Assembly (NCBI GenBank): GCA_000466585.1
Contig: KE993461.1
Location: 46,952-110,951, forward strand
Source: Clostridiales bacterium oral taxon 876 str. F0540
GTDB taxonomy: Bacteria; Bacillota; Clostridia; Clostridiales; Clostridiaceae
DNA: 64,000 bases
Direction of reading: 5' to 3'
Shown here: positions 16,586-25,871 of the stretch, one piece after another
Layout: the number at the start of each line of letters is the position of its first letter
Position numbering within the stretch: position 1 is the stretch's first letter
Made by a program: the position numbers and the translations under genes
Notes under the pieces: generated by a model
Databases searched by the model: none
Told to the model about the DNA's origin: nothing
The model's input: only the letters and a program-made list of their open reading frames with translations

Positions 16586-16614
16586 AGCCAAGTACCTTAA
16601 TAAAGTACTTGGCT
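16586..16614. repeat. Perfect 10-N9-10 inverted repeat upstream of lon
   Basis: AGCCAAGTAC (16586-16595), 9-base spacer, GTACTTGGCT (16605-16614), about 35 bp before the lon start. No T run follows in the lonB-to-lon direction (TGTAAAATATT). It could be the lonB terminator, an attenuator, or an operator; the geometry is like CIRCE (9-N9-9) but the sequence is not. Confidence 0.7.
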
Positions 16615-16683
16615 AGACTTAATATATTATAACCATAAAATAGCTTATTTTCAATTATTATAAATTAATTTTGCTTCATAATT

Positions 16684-18360
16684 TTAATTAAGGGGTTTAG
16701 CAGATAAAATGCTGCTGCTGCCATCAATAGTAACAGTACTATTATTTGTTTCTTCTATTAGTAATGCTTCTTTTAATACTTCGTCTATATGATTTACAGG
16801 TATAATTCTTGCTTCTTCAATATTAGCAAAACTATCCTGCCAATTATCCTTAGGTATAATTATCTTCTTAGCACCGGCCTTAACAGCAGCAGAAATTTTT
16901 GCATTTACACCACCAATTGGCTTAACATTTCCGTAAAGTGATATTTCACCGGTCATTGCTACTTCGTTATCAATTAGCTGGCCTGTAATAGCACTATATA
17001 TTGCTGTAGTTATACTTATCCCTGCAGATGGACCATCTACCGGCGCTCCTCCTGGGAAATTTACATGAATATCATATTTTTCACAGTTTAAATTATATAC
17101 CTTTTCCAATACAGTTAGAACATTTTCAACTGAGCATCTTGCCATGCTTTTTCTAATCATTTTTCTATTAAAACTCGTTATTTCTTCTTCTTCAACTATA
17201 CCTGTTATTTTAAGACTGCCCTTTCTAAGCCTGCTCTTTTGTGCACTGGCCTCTATTTCCATTACAGCTCCCATATTTGCTCCATATACTGCCAGCCCGT
17301 TGACAAAGCCGATCTGGGGTTTATCATTTACTTTATTATCTGGTCTAGGTGAATACTGACCATTCTCAATAACCCATTCTACATCATCTACTGTTATTTC
17401 ACTTCTATTATCATTTGTTGATATACCACAGGCAAGCTGAATTAAATTTACAGCTTCTCTTCCATTGGTAGCATATTTTCCAACAAGCTCTAACGCCTTT
17501 TCTTGTATTTTTAATCCAAGCTTATCAACACAGTTTTTAGCTATCTTCTCAATCTCTTCAGGCAGTAATCCTCTGAAAAATATTTCAACACATCTGGATC
17601 TTAAAGCCGGAACTATTTCTTCAGGGCTTCTTGTAGTAGCCCCAATAAGCCTAAAATCTGCCGGCAGCCCGTTATCGAATATATCTTTAATGTAAAGCGG
17701 CATATTGTTGTCTTCGGAATTATAATAAGCACTGTCTAAAAATACTTTTCTATCTTCTAAAACCTTTAACAGCTTATTCATTTCTATTGGATGCAGTTCT
17801 CCGATTTCATCAATAAACAAAACTCCTCCATGAGCTTTAGTAACAGCACCGGGTTTTGGCTGTGGAACTCCAGCTATTCCCAGCGGTCCTGCTCCCTGAT
17901 AAATAGGATCGTGCACCGAGCCTATTAAGGGGTCAGCAATGCCCCTATCATCAAATCTAACCGTAGTCGCATCAATCTCCACAAATTTTGCATTTGTTTT
18001 AAATGGCGAGTTTGCTCTTTTCTTTGCATCTTCAAGAACCAGCCTTGCAGCCGCAGTTTTTCCTATTCCCGGAGGCCCATAGATTATAACATGCTGAGGG
18101 TTAGGGCCGCATAACGCTGCCTGCAGCGCCTTTATCCCTTTCTCCTGACCAATAACCTGTTCAAAATCTGTGGGTCTGCTTTTTTCTGTAAGAGGCTCTG
18201 TTAATTTAATATTACGTAAGTTTCTTAGTTTATCCATTTCTTTTTTATTTTCTTTGTCAATTACAACCTTAGTTGAGGTTTGACCCTTCAAAGCATTAAA
18301 AAAATACAACCCCATAATAACAGTAACTAAAAGCTCAATAAAAATCAAAAAATTTGTCAT
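16684..18360 (-). CDS. lonB: Membrane-associated ATP-dependent protease LonB
   Basis: 558 aa, standard for Firmicute LonB. An N-terminal membrane helix (residues 3-23, FLIFIELLVTVIMGLYFF) replaces the LonA substrate domain. AAA+ module: Walker A GPPGIGKTAAA near 95, Walker B VLFIDEIGEL near 180. C-terminal Lon protease with DGPSAGISI (catalytic Ser) and GGVNAKISAA (dyad Lys). In Bacillus the orthologue is made in the forespore; that timing here is inference. ATG 18360 has only a weak GGGTAAAG site. Confidence 0.95.
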   Translation of the reverse strand: MTNFLIFIELLVTVIMGLYFFNALKGQTSTKVVIDKENKKEMDKLRNLRNIKLTEPLTEKSRPTDFEQVIGQEKGIKALQAALCGPNPQHVIIYGPPGIGKTAAARLVLEDAKKRANSPFKTNAKFVEIDATTVRFDDRGIADPLIGSVHDPIYQGAGPLGIAGVPQPKPGAVTKAHGGVLFIDEIGELHPIEMNKLLKVLEDRKVFLDSAYYNSEDNNMPLYIKDIFDNGLPADFRLIGATTRSPEEIVPALRSRCVEIFFRGLLPEEIEKIAKNCVDKLGLKIQEKALELVGKYATNGREAVNLIQLACGISTNDNRSEITVDDVEWVIENGQYSPRPDNKVNDKPQIGFVNGLAVYGANMGAVMEIEASAQKSRLRKGSLKITGIVEEEEITSFNRKMIRKSMARCSVENVLTVLEKVYNLNCEKYDIHVNFPGGAPVDGPSAGISITTAIYSAITGQLIDNEVAMTGEISLYGNVKPIGGVNAKISAAVKAGAKKIIIPKDNWQDSFANIEEARIIPVNHIDEVLKEALLIEETNNSTVTIDGSSSILSAKPLN

Positions 18361-18507
18361 AACTTTACCCAGCCTAATACAAGTATATATGTACTAAACT
18401 AGAAACCTCCCTTCCAAATCACCTATTTAGTAAATTTATCCTTCTGTATTATTTACATCTTTCAAGCAATATATTCCACTAAAATTTATTTTGTTGCTGA
18501 TTTGGAA

Positions 18508-18538
18508 AAAAGTAAAAAGAGCAGATTTCTCTGCTCTT
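18508..18538 (-). terminator. Terminator of the clpP-clpX unit
   Basis: AAGAGCAGA / TCTGCTCTT hairpin ending at the clpX stop; TTTTTACTTTTTT follows on the minus strand. Confidence 0.85.
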
Positions 18539-19829
18539 ATGCTGATTCTATTCCTTTTTTACTTCTGCCTTTTTTAGCTATTTTGATTGGAGCTCTTTTC
18601 CCATCTTCAGCTAATACAAGTTCAGGTTTTTTATCTTTAACAGTAGATTCATTGACAACAACCTTTGAAATCTCTTCTTTAGTAGGTATGTCAAACATTA
18701 TATCTCTCATTATATCTTCAATTATTGCTCTGAGTCCTCTTGCTCCTGTATTTCTCTTTATAGCTTCATCTGCTATAGCAAGCAGAGCATCTTCTTTAAA
18801 CTCAAGTTCAACATTATCCATTTCTAAAAGTCTCTTATACTGTTTAACAAGAGCATTCTTAGGCTCAGTTAATATACTCATAAGAGCATTTTTATCAAGA
18901 GCTTCTAAGGTAACAACTATAGGAAGTCTGCCTACAAACTCAGGAATCAATCCAAACTTTAATAAGTCCCCAGGCATTATATCCTTAAGAAGTTTTCCTA
19001 TATCTTTTTCTTTCTTTGATTGAATTTCAGCACCAAAGCCCAAAGCACTTTGTCTTGTTCTTCTCTCAATCAGCTTTTCTATACCGTCAAAAGCTCCACC
19101 ACAAATAAATAATATATTAGTAGTATTTATTTGTATAAACTCTTGATGTGGATGCTTTCTTCCACCCTGTGGCGGTACAGAAGCTACTGTTCCTTCAAGA
19201 ATCTTTAATAGTGCCTGCTGAACCCCTTCACCTGAAACATCTCTGGTTATGGAAGGATTCTCAGACTTTCTAGCTATTTTATCAATTTCATCTATATATA
19301 TGATACCTTTTTCAGCTCTTTCAATATCATAATCTGCATTCTGAATAAGCTTTAAAAGTATGTTTTCAACATCTTCACCAACGTAACCAGCTTCTGTAAG
19401 TGTTGTAGCATCTGCAATTGCAAATGGTACATTTAAAAGCTTAGCTAAAGTTTGAGCAAGTAATGTCTTACCAGATCCGGTAGGACCAAGAAGTAAAATA
19501 TTACTCTTTTGCAATTCTACATCTTCAAAATCATTATTTGAGTTTATTCTCTTATAATGATTATACACAGCTACTGAAAGTGCTTTTTTTGCTTCATCCT
19601 GACCTACTACATATTGATCCAAATAGGTTTTTATTTCCATAGGCTTTGGTAATGAACCAGTATCAACCTGAATATTCTCATCAAACTCATCAGTAATTAT
19701 CTCTGAACAAAGCTCAATGCACTCGTCACATATATATACTCCAGGACCAGCAATAAGTCTTCTAACTTGATCTTGATTTTTACCGCAAAAAGAACACTTT
19801 AATTGTTTTTTATCCTCATTTTTTGCCAT
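18537..19829 (-). CDS. clpX: ATP-dependent Clp protease ATPase subunit ClpX
   Basis: 430 aa. N-terminal zinc-binding dimerisation domain with four cysteines (CSFCGKNQ and CDECIELC), then AAA+ core: Walker A GPTGSGKT near 120, Walker B IIYIDEIDK near 180, pore loop and sensor 2 (GARGLRAIIE). It unfolds substrates and feeds them to ClpP. Two adjacent ATGs are possible; the second (19829) has better spacing from GAGGTG. Starts 17 nt after the clpP stop, co-transcribed with it. Confidence 0.97.
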   Translation of the reverse strand: MAKNEDKKQLKCSFCGKNQDQVRRLIAGPGVYICDECIELCSEIITDEFDENIQVDTGSLPKPMEIKTYLDQYVVGQDEAKKALSVAVYNHYKRINSNNDFEDVELQKSNILLLGPTGSGKTLLAQTLAKLLNVPFAIADATTLTEAGYVGEDVENILLKLIQNADYDIERAEKGIIYIDEIDKIARKSENPSITRDVSGEGVQQALLKILEGTVASVPPQGGRKHPHQEFIQINTTNILFICGGAFDGIEKLIERRTRQSALGFGAEIQSKKEKDIGKLLKDIMPGDLLKFGLIPEFVGRLPIVVTLEALDKNALMSILTEPKNALVKQYKRLLEMDNVELEFKEDALLAIADEAIKRNTGARGLRAIIEDIMRDIMFDIPTKEEISKVVVNESTVKDKKPELVLAEDGKRAPIKIAKKGRSKKGIESA

Positions 19830-19846
19830 CATTACACCTCGCTGGG

Positions 19847-20431
19847 TTATTTCTTCTTAGTTATAACCTCGTCAATTAAGCCATACTTCATTGCTTCTTC
19901 TGCAGTCATAAAATTGTCACGTTCTGTATCTTTTTCTACCTTTTCAAGCGGCTGACCTGTTCTTTCAGAAAGAATTGTATTTAAATTTTTCTTTATTTTA
20001 AGTATTCTTTCTGCATGTATTCCTATATCAGTAGCCTGACCTTGGAATCCGCCTAAAGGCTGATGTATCATTATTTCACTGTTTGGAAGTGCAAATCTCT
20101 TTCCTTTTGCACCAGCTGCAAGTAAAAATGCTCCCATAGAAGCAGCCATTCCGATACAAATTGTAGAAACATCCGGTTTAATATACTGCATGGTATCATA
20201 AATTGCCATACCTGATGTAATGGATCCTCCTGGACTGTTTATGTAAAGATATATATCTTTATCTGGATCTTCACCTTCAAGGAACAAAAGCTGAGCAACT
20301 ACTAAACTAGCAGTAACATCATTTACTTCTTCACTAAGTAATATTATTCTGTCCTTTAATAATCTGGAATAAATATCGTAAGATCTTTCTCCTCTATTAG
20401 TTTGTTCAACTACTACTGGAACTAAACTCAT
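19847..20431 (-). CDS. clpP: ATP-dependent Clp protease proteolytic subunit ClpP
   Basis: 194 aa. Catalytic triad S98 (MAASMGAF), H123 (MIHQPLGG) and D172 (ERDNFM) all present at the family's standard positions. Forms the tetradecameric peptidase barrel driven by ClpX and other Clp ATPases. ATG 20431 follows AGGAGGAG. A hairpin separates it from tig. Confidence 0.98.
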   Translation of the reverse strand: MSLVPVVVEQTNRGERSYDIYSRLLKDRIILLSEEVNDVTASLVVAQLLFLEGEDPDKDIYLYINSPGGSITSGMAIYDTMQYIKPDVSTICIGMAASMGAFLLAAGAKGKRFALPNSEIMIHQPLGGFQGQATDIGIHAERILKIKKNLNTILSERTGQPLEKVEKDTERDNFMTAEEAMKYGLIDEVITKKK

Positions 20432-20467
20432 AAAATCTCCTCCTATTTATGTTATTTATAAAATTAA

Positions 20468-20489
20468 TTGCCAGAATCAAATCTGGCAA
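20468..20489 (-). terminator. Hairpin between tig and clpP
   Basis: TTGCCAGA (20468-20475) pairs with TCTGGCAA (20482-20489). Followed on the minus strand by TTAATTTTATAAAT, a modest T run, so a partial terminator or attenuator. Confidence 0.5.
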
Positions 20490-20506
20490 CTAATTACCCT
20501 TTTATA

Positions 20507-21799
20507 CTATGCTGTAGCTTTACTGCTATCTACTAATAATTTTATTACTTTTTCGTTAACAATATCAAGCTTTATATAATCCTTTTGAACTTGAAGAAGA
20601 AGTTCAGCTGTCTTTTCAACATCTTTTTCTCCATATTGTTTAGCTAATTCTAGAGCTTTTTCCTTTAGCTCCTCTTCAGTAGCTTCCACATTTTCAAGCT
20701 TTGAAATTTTATCAAGTACTAATTCTGTTTTAACTCTCTTTTCAGCACTTTCTTTCATGAATTCTCTAACTTTTTCTTCACTGCTGTTTGTATATTCATA
20801 GTAAGTCTGAAGATCAAGTCCTTGATATTTTAATCTCATTTCGAGATCCTTTACCATATTGTCTATTTCTTTGCTTACCATAACTTCTGGTATTTCTACT
20901 TTAGCGTTATTGCACACAGCATCTATAACAGCTTCTTCATATTCTCTCTTTGCTCTAGTATCATTTGCTTCTTGCATTTTCTTTCTTGTATCAGCTTTTA
21001 ATTCTTCTAAAGTATCAAACTCTGAAACTTCTTGAGCAAATTCGTCATCTATAGCTGGAAGCTCTTTAACTTTAATTTCTTTAACTGTAACTTCAAATAC
21101 TGCTGGCTTTCCGTTTAACTCATCTCTTCCGTATTGCTCTGGGAAAGTAACATTTACATTCTTAATTTCTCCAATCTGCATTCCAACTAATTGGTCTTCG
21201 AAAGTATCTATAAATGTTCCTGAACCTATTTCTAGAGAATAGTCTGTTCCTTCTCCGCCTTCAAAAGCGATTCCATCAACATAACCTTTAAAATCAATAA
21301 CAGCAATATTTCCCTTTTCAACAGTTCCTTCTGTTTTTGATTCTACTCTTGCATTCTTCTCCTGCAATCCTTTTAATTGTGCTTCGATTTCTTCATCTGT
21401 TACATTATATTCAACTTTTTTAACTTCTAAACCTTTATATTCTCCAAGTTCTACTTCTGGATATACTGTTACTTCAGCAGTATATATAAATTCTTGATTT
21501 TCACCAATTTGAACAATGTCAATTTTAGGATAATCAACCGGTCTTATATTATTTTCCTTTATTGCAACAGGATATGTATCATCGCAGCAGAAATTGATAG
21601 CATCTTCAAAGAAAACGCCTTCTCCATAATATCTTTTTATCATATTTATTGGAGCTTTTCCCTTTCTAAATCCAGGAAGATTGAATTTCTTTGAATTCTT
21701 AGCATAGGATTTTTTAAGAGATTCATTAAACTTTTCTGCTTCAACAGTTATTTCAAGTTTAACTACATTCTGTTCTATTTTTTCCATTTTAACATTCAT
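20507..21799 (-). CDS. tig: Trigger factor (ribosome-bound chaperone, PPIase)
   Basis: 430 aa from ATG 21799, 9 nt after AGGAGG. Ribosome-binding N-domain with the signature FNLPGFRKGKAP near residue 38, central FKBP-type prolyl isomerase domain (about 150-245; GDNIAVIDFKGYVDGIAFEGG-like region), and a helical C-terminal chaperone domain rich in Glu/Lys. Catches nascent chains at the exit tunnel. First gene of the tig-clpP-clpX-lonB-lon-yihA block, the normal Firmicute order. Confidence 0.97.
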   Translation of the reverse strand: MNVKMEKIEQNVVKLEITVEAEKFNESLKKSYAKNSKKFNLPGFRKGKAPINMIKRYYGEGVFFEDAINFCCDDTYPVAIKENNIRPVDYPKIDIVQIGENQEFIYTAEVTVYPEVELGEYKGLEVKKVEYNVTDEEIEAQLKGLQEKNARVESKTEGTVEKGNIAVIDFKGYVDGIAFEGGEGTDYSLEIGSGTFIDTFEDQLVGMQIGEIKNVNVTFPEQYGRDELNGKPAVFEVTVKEIKVKELPAIDDEFAQEVSEFDTLEELKADTRKKMQEANDTRAKREYEEAVIDAVCNNAKVEIPEVMVSKEIDNMVKDLEMRLKYQGLDLQTYYEYTNSSEEKVREFMKESAEKRVKTELVLDKISKLENVEATEEELKEKALELAKQYGEKDVEKTAELLLQVQKDYIKLDIVNEKVIKLLVDSSKATA

Positions 21800-22032
21800 T
21801 ATACTTTTCCTCCTCATGTATATTCGTCGAAGATATCAAAATTAAAAAGCCATAATCTTAAAGCCTTCAAATTTATAAATTCCTTAAAGAATTCTTATCT
21901 CCTACTTAGGTTCATGCATATTAACCACAATATTATAGCACATCAACCTGTAATTTTTCAAACATAATTGATTAATTTTCTCGTATTAATAATTATATAC
22001 CAAACAGGTTAAAGTTTACAAGTAATATTTAT

Positions 22033-22815
22033 TTAAAGAAATTTTAGCAAATAATCCTTTGCTTCACATATTTCGCTATAAGCTGTATAATTTTCCCTAT
22101 ACACTTCTATTATAGCCATTCCATCATATTCCATACTATGAAGCTTAGAAATAATTTCCCCATAATTAACTTCACCTCTGCCCGGTAGAAGACAAATATG
22201 TTCCTTATCTTTATCATTAACATGAAAATTTACTATATTTTTCCCCATAGCTTCTATGTACTTTTCAGGCTCAATAAATGCCTTATATGCTTGCTTAATA
22301 TCTAAAGTATAGTAAACAGGATACCTACACTCTTCGTTTAGCAGCTTAATAAAATCCAAATTGCTGGATATGCACCAGGACACATTTTCCTGAGCCAGCT
22401 TAATACCTTGCTCAAGGCTAATATAGGATAATTCATCATAGACTTCGGTAATAAACTTTTTATCTATAGTATTAATATCAGCAAATCTCATTCCATGAAA
22501 AGTATAACATGAAGCACCTAACAGCTTCGCCGCCTTACAAAGCTTTTTATAATAAACAAGCATATCTTCTCTTCTTCTCTTATACTTGTCAAAAATAAAT
22601 GGTTCATATTGGGAAGAACAGCAGTGAATCGAAGTAATATTAAAATTGTATTTGTTTTTTTCTTCTAACAATTTATATATAAAATTCTCTTCATATTCAC
22701 TTGGAGTGTTTAAAAATATTTCTCCGCAATTAAAGCCTATATCAGTCATTAATTTTATGCTGTCTTCTGTATTTATCTCAGGATAAAAACTTGCAGACGA
22801 AAGTCCGATTTTCAT
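22033..22815 (-). CDS. Sugar phosphate isomerase/epimerase (xylose isomerase-like TIM barrel)
   Basis: 260 aa. Xylose isomerase-like/AP endonuclease 2 fold: KIGLSSASFYPE start, TSIHCCSSQYEPF, CYTFHGMRF (metal-ligand His), AQENVSWC (Glu ligand), YTLDIKQAYKAF (Asp ligand), NFHVNDKD (His ligand) and GRGEVNYGEII near 200. These residues are consistent with a divalent-metal isomerase or epimerase; the sugar is unknown. ATG 22815 with AAGGAGAG. It follows the membrane protein gene at 22831 by 15 nt, so the two form an operon. Confidence 0.88.
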   Translation of the reverse strand: MKIGLSSASFYPEINTEDSIKLMTDIGFNCGEIFLNTPSEYEENFIYKLLEEKNKYNFNITSIHCCSSQYEPFIFDKYKRRREDMLVYYKKLCKAAKLLGASCYTFHGMRFADINTIDKKFITEVYDELSYISLEQGIKLAQENVSWCISSNLDFIKLLNEECRYPVYYTLDIKQAYKAFIEPEKYIEAMGKNIVNFHVNDKDKEHICLLPGRGEVNYGEIISKLHSMEYDGMAIIEVYRENYTAYSEICEAKDYLLKFL

Positions 22816-22830
22816 ATAACTCTCCTTTAC

Positions 22831-23643
22831 TTATTCAGAAATGATTACAGAACTGTTTTTCATTTTAATATAAACTGTTGAATTATCATCAAGAGTCATT
22901 TCAAGACCTTTATCTCCAATGTTTCCAAATTTAATATTTTCTCCACTCATGTTATATTTATTTATATGTCTCTTATTTTCTACATTAGCAACCCAAAGAT
23001 ATTTCTTGGTAACTTTACTTGATATATAAGGAAGCTGTGAAAGATATGCTATATTAGCATCATCAATAAATTTTGGAGAAGTACACCAAACATATTGAGG
23101 TATTCTTGAAAGCACTGAATCCTTAGTATTTGATCTATAGCTTTTATTAGTTATATCTTGCTGCTGACCATTTATATCGATATATATTAAATTCTGAGCC
23201 TTACTGTCTAAGATAACCATTGCGCTGCCTGAAGGATTCACAGTAAAGTTAATATTTGCATCAAGCGGTGTTATATATTTGAACTTATTAGCACCATCCT
23301 TATTTTCGTATACAGCTTTTATCTTTGTACCATCGCTTAAGCTGATCTCATACCCTTTTTCTTCTACAGGCTTTGGAACTGTTTCTGAATTATTTTGACT
23401 CTCGGGCTGTTTTTTATCTTCTTCCTTATCAACTTTTTTATTTGCTTGAATTTCGTTTTTATCTGTTTTTTTAATGAAACTGGTAAGACCTACGCTCTTA
23501 TTTTTTAATGTATCTTTTAAGCTTCCACTTGCAAGAAAAATCCCTAAAGAAGCTATTAATAACACAATTACTGCAGCAACTCTCTTCTTCCTTCTTCTCA
23601 TTCTCTTTTCATATTCTTTACTGAATATGCTTGGCTTTACCAT
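22831..23643 (-). CDS. Membrane-anchored protein of unknown function
   Basis: 270 aa, ATG 23643 after AAGGAGGGG. Basic N-terminus (KRMRRRKKR), one transmembrane helix at about 22-41 (VAAVIVLLIASLGIFLASG), a low-complexity Lys/Glu/Pro linker (70-95), and an extracellular beta-rich domain (residues 95-270) with phrases like GSAMVILDSKAQNLIYIDINGQ and IPQYVWCTSPKFIDDANIAYLSQLPY, suggestive of propeller blades. Overall plan recalls 2242-3318 but the proteins are not obviously alignable. First gene of a pair with the sugar isomerase. Confidence 0.75.
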   Translation of the reverse strand: MVKPSIFSKEYEKRMRRRKKRVAAVIVLLIASLGIFLASGSLKDTLKNKSVGLTSFIKKTDKNEIQANKKVDKEEDKKQPESQNNSETVPKPVEEKGYEISLSDGTKIKAVYENKDGANKFKYITPLDANINFTVNPSGSAMVILDSKAQNLIYIDINGQQQDITNKSYRSNTKDSVLSRIPQYVWCTSPKFIDDANIAYLSQLPYISSKVTKKYLWVANVENKRHINKYNMSGENIKFGNIGDKGLEMTLDDNSTVYIKMKNSSVIISE

Positions 23644-23927
23644 TCTAAAACCCCTCCTTAAATTTTAACAAGATGAATTTTACAGTATTCCATTATTTAT
23701 TATACCTCAATAAAAACTAAAATAATAAATTTATTTATATAAAATTCAATTTCATTTGATATTATTTTCTTCCTCTAAATATTTTAAGTAATTTTACAAT
23801 ACATTTTCAACCTATAAATTAAAATTAATTAAATTTTAACAGTATAATGTGACTAAAATCATAGAAATATATATTTGAATACAATACAATATGATATTAT
23901 TTAGTAAATTACTGGAGTGTGATTTTA

Positions 23928-24596
23928 ATGAGTGCATTTTTAGGGCCTATTCATCATTGGCTATTTAAAAAAATAAGCATCCATGAGGAGCTTGAAAAAA
24001 GATTAATAGACATATATAAAAATCAGTATGGAGCAGAAATTGACAAAATAGTTAGTAACTCTGTTAATTATTATGGGGAACCTTTAGGAAAAAAGCCTTT
24101 AGAAGAACAAATTGACCTAACTAATATTCACCAGTGGCTTAATACAACAATAGGAAAAACAGAAACAAGGCTCGCTAACATATTAGCTGAAGTATTTAGA
24201 ATATATGGAGATGAAGCCTTTAAGATAGCTCTAGAAGAATACACGAAGCAAGGAAGAGAATGCGGGCAGAAAGCAAGAGATAATGCTGTAGTAAATACGC
24301 TTTCAGATATTTATCAGGCAATTAATGATTATATGCTTGAGGGGATGCCCTGTGACAGAGTAAATTTCATCATAGAAAACAACGTTGATAAATTAGTATG
24401 GAAAACTACAGAATGCCTTCACCAAAACTATTGGAAGGAAGCTGGTGCTGATACCGATAAACTGTATAAACTAAGATTTAGCTGGCTTTCAGCTTTTGTT
24501 TCAGGGGCTAATCAGGATTTTGAATATATCAATAAACCGGGAGACAATAAAGATTCCCTATTTATTCATGAAATTGTTAAAAAAAGCTCCAACTAA
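23928..24596 (+). CDS. Uncharacterised soluble helical protein
   Basis: 222 aa from ATG 23928, 8 nt after GGAGTG. No signal or membrane helix. It opens with FLGPIHHWLFKKI, a His-His pair that recurs in otherwise undescribed clostridial proteins as far as I recall, and continues as amphipathic helices with NIHQWLNTTIGKTETRLANI near 65 and a Cys/His pair ECLHQNYW near 160. The conserved-looking His, Cys and Glu residues could bind metal or haem, but no motif is decisive. Single gene with its own terminator. Confidence 0.7.
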   Translation: MSAFLGPIHHWLFKKISIHEELEKRLIDIYKNQYGAEIDKIVSNSVNYYGEPLGKKPLEEQIDLTNIHQWLNTTIGKTETRLANILAEVFRIYGDEAFKIALEEYTKQGRECGQKARDNAVVNTLSDIYQAINDYMLEGMPCDRVNFIIENNVDKLVWKTTECLHQNYWKEAGADTDKLYKLRFSWLSAFVSGANQDFEYINKPGDNKDSLFIHEIVKKSSN

Positions 24597-24611
24597 AGGA
24601 GCTTTTTTTAT
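24581..24611. terminator. Bidirectional terminator after 23928-24596
   Basis: AAAGCTCC (24583-24590) pairs with GGAGCTTT (24598-24605), followed by TTTTTTT on the plus strand and a T run on the minus strand. It includes the stop codon of the plus-strand gene. Confidence 0.9.
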
Positions 24612-25846
24612 TGCTTAAATATATCTGTTTCAATAGTTTCAGTTTTTTTACTAATCAAATTTGTTCTTACTAGATTATTTTCTTTATTAACATAATACAT
24701 CCAGTTATCTGCAATATCTATCATAGCGCCATCAAGTTTTAGATCAACTTTATTGTTTCCTTCTAAATCTACACGATAAGAATGCATTGAAGTTGATGTT
24801 ACAGAGGATCCTGAAGAAACTGAATTTGTATTATAATATATAGTTTTATTACTAACAAATATTTGGATTACATTTTCAGGTATAATAAGCTTCTTTTCTG
24901 TACCATCCAGTCTCATTCTATATAAATCTCCAGAATCATAATAGGCATCAATGACTTTATCCTTATTCTCCATAATTCTCTGAGGACTTGGTTCAGTAAA
25001 ATAAATAAAATTGTCGTTAGCGTATACTATTCTTGCGTTAAATTTATAATCTTCTTTTTTTGAACTTCCATCATAATTCATGCTAAATAGTGTTCCTAGC
25101 TTATCTGCCTTGATGTAATAAATTTTATTTCCTGTTAAGAAGTACATGCTTACCCTATCTTCAAGCTTTTGTTTTTTGCTTCCATCAAGCTTCATTCTAT
25201 AAATTCTATTTTCATCACCTGAAGCCAAAAAATATATATAATTTCCTTTCACTGTTATAACTTGTGCAGCTATATCTGATAGTTTGGTCTTCTGAGTTCC
25301 GTCTTTTTTTATTTTGTATATTTTAAATTCATCCTTATAATTAATAAAGTATATCCAATCACCTTTTACTTTTAGCATTCCAGTAATATCGTCGCTTATT
25401 TCTACTGGTTTAGTACTTTTACTTGTAATTTTATAAATCCCGCCTTTTATCTGATGTTCATTATCGGATCTGCTTAGTGGAAAATATATTTCATGGCCGC
25501 TTTCAGAAAAAAGGTCATATCCATAAATTTCATCCAAGCTTACATCCTCACTGTAGGCATATCTATTTATAAAATATCCTGCTGCAAAAAGTAAAATTAT
25601 TAAAGAACAGATAATTATTTCTTTATTCTTAAGCTCCAGCTTAAATCTCTTTATTATTTTCAATCTATCTTTCTTTATAACCTTAAAAGCATTTCTCTTA
25701 GGTTTTTCTACTACGATCAGCTTTTCGTTTTTAGTATCTTCACCTTCAATATTAATAAGGCTATCTAAATCTATCTTTTTTCCGCAACTTCTGCAGTATA
25801 TATCTTCTTTAAGGACTTCATTGCCGCATTCTTTACATCTATACAT
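24608..25846 (-). CDS. Zinc-ribbon membrane protein with DUF5050-like propeller
   Basis: 412 aa. Residues 1-25 form a zinc ribbon (YRCKECGNEVLKEDIYCRSCGK, two CxxC pairs). A basic linker and one transmembrane helix (about 78-95) follow. Residues 100-410 are a repeated beta-propeller of DUF5050 type with blades containing DWIYFINY, GNYIYFLASG, NKIYYIKAD and NFIYFTEP. The ribbon is cytosolic and the propeller external by the positive-inside rule. It is the downstream neighbour of another zinc-ribbon membrane protein (25872-26732). Role unknown; family plan is clear. Confidence 0.85.
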   Translation of the reverse strand: MYRCKECGNEVLKEDIYCRSCGKKIDLDSLINIEGEDTKNEKLIVVEKPKRNAFKVIKKDRLKIIKRFKLELKNKEIIICSLIILLFAAGYFINRYAYSEDVSLDEIYGYDLFSESGHEIYFPLSRSDNEHQIKGGIYKITSKSTKPVEISDDITGMLKVKGDWIYFINYKDEFKIYKIKKDGTQKTKLSDIAAQVITVKGNYIYFLASGDENRIYRMKLDGSKKQKLEDRVSMYFLTGNKIYYIKADKLGTLFSMNYDGSSKKEDYKFNARIVYANDNFIYFTEPSPQRIMENKDKVIDAYYDSGDLYRMRLDGTEKKLIIPENVIQIFVSNKTIYYNTNSVSSGSSVTSTSMHSYRVDLEGNNKVDLKLDGAMIDIADNWMYYVNKENNLVRTNLISKKTETIETDIFKQ

Positions 25847-25871
25847 TTAATTAATCACCCCTCATTTGTTC

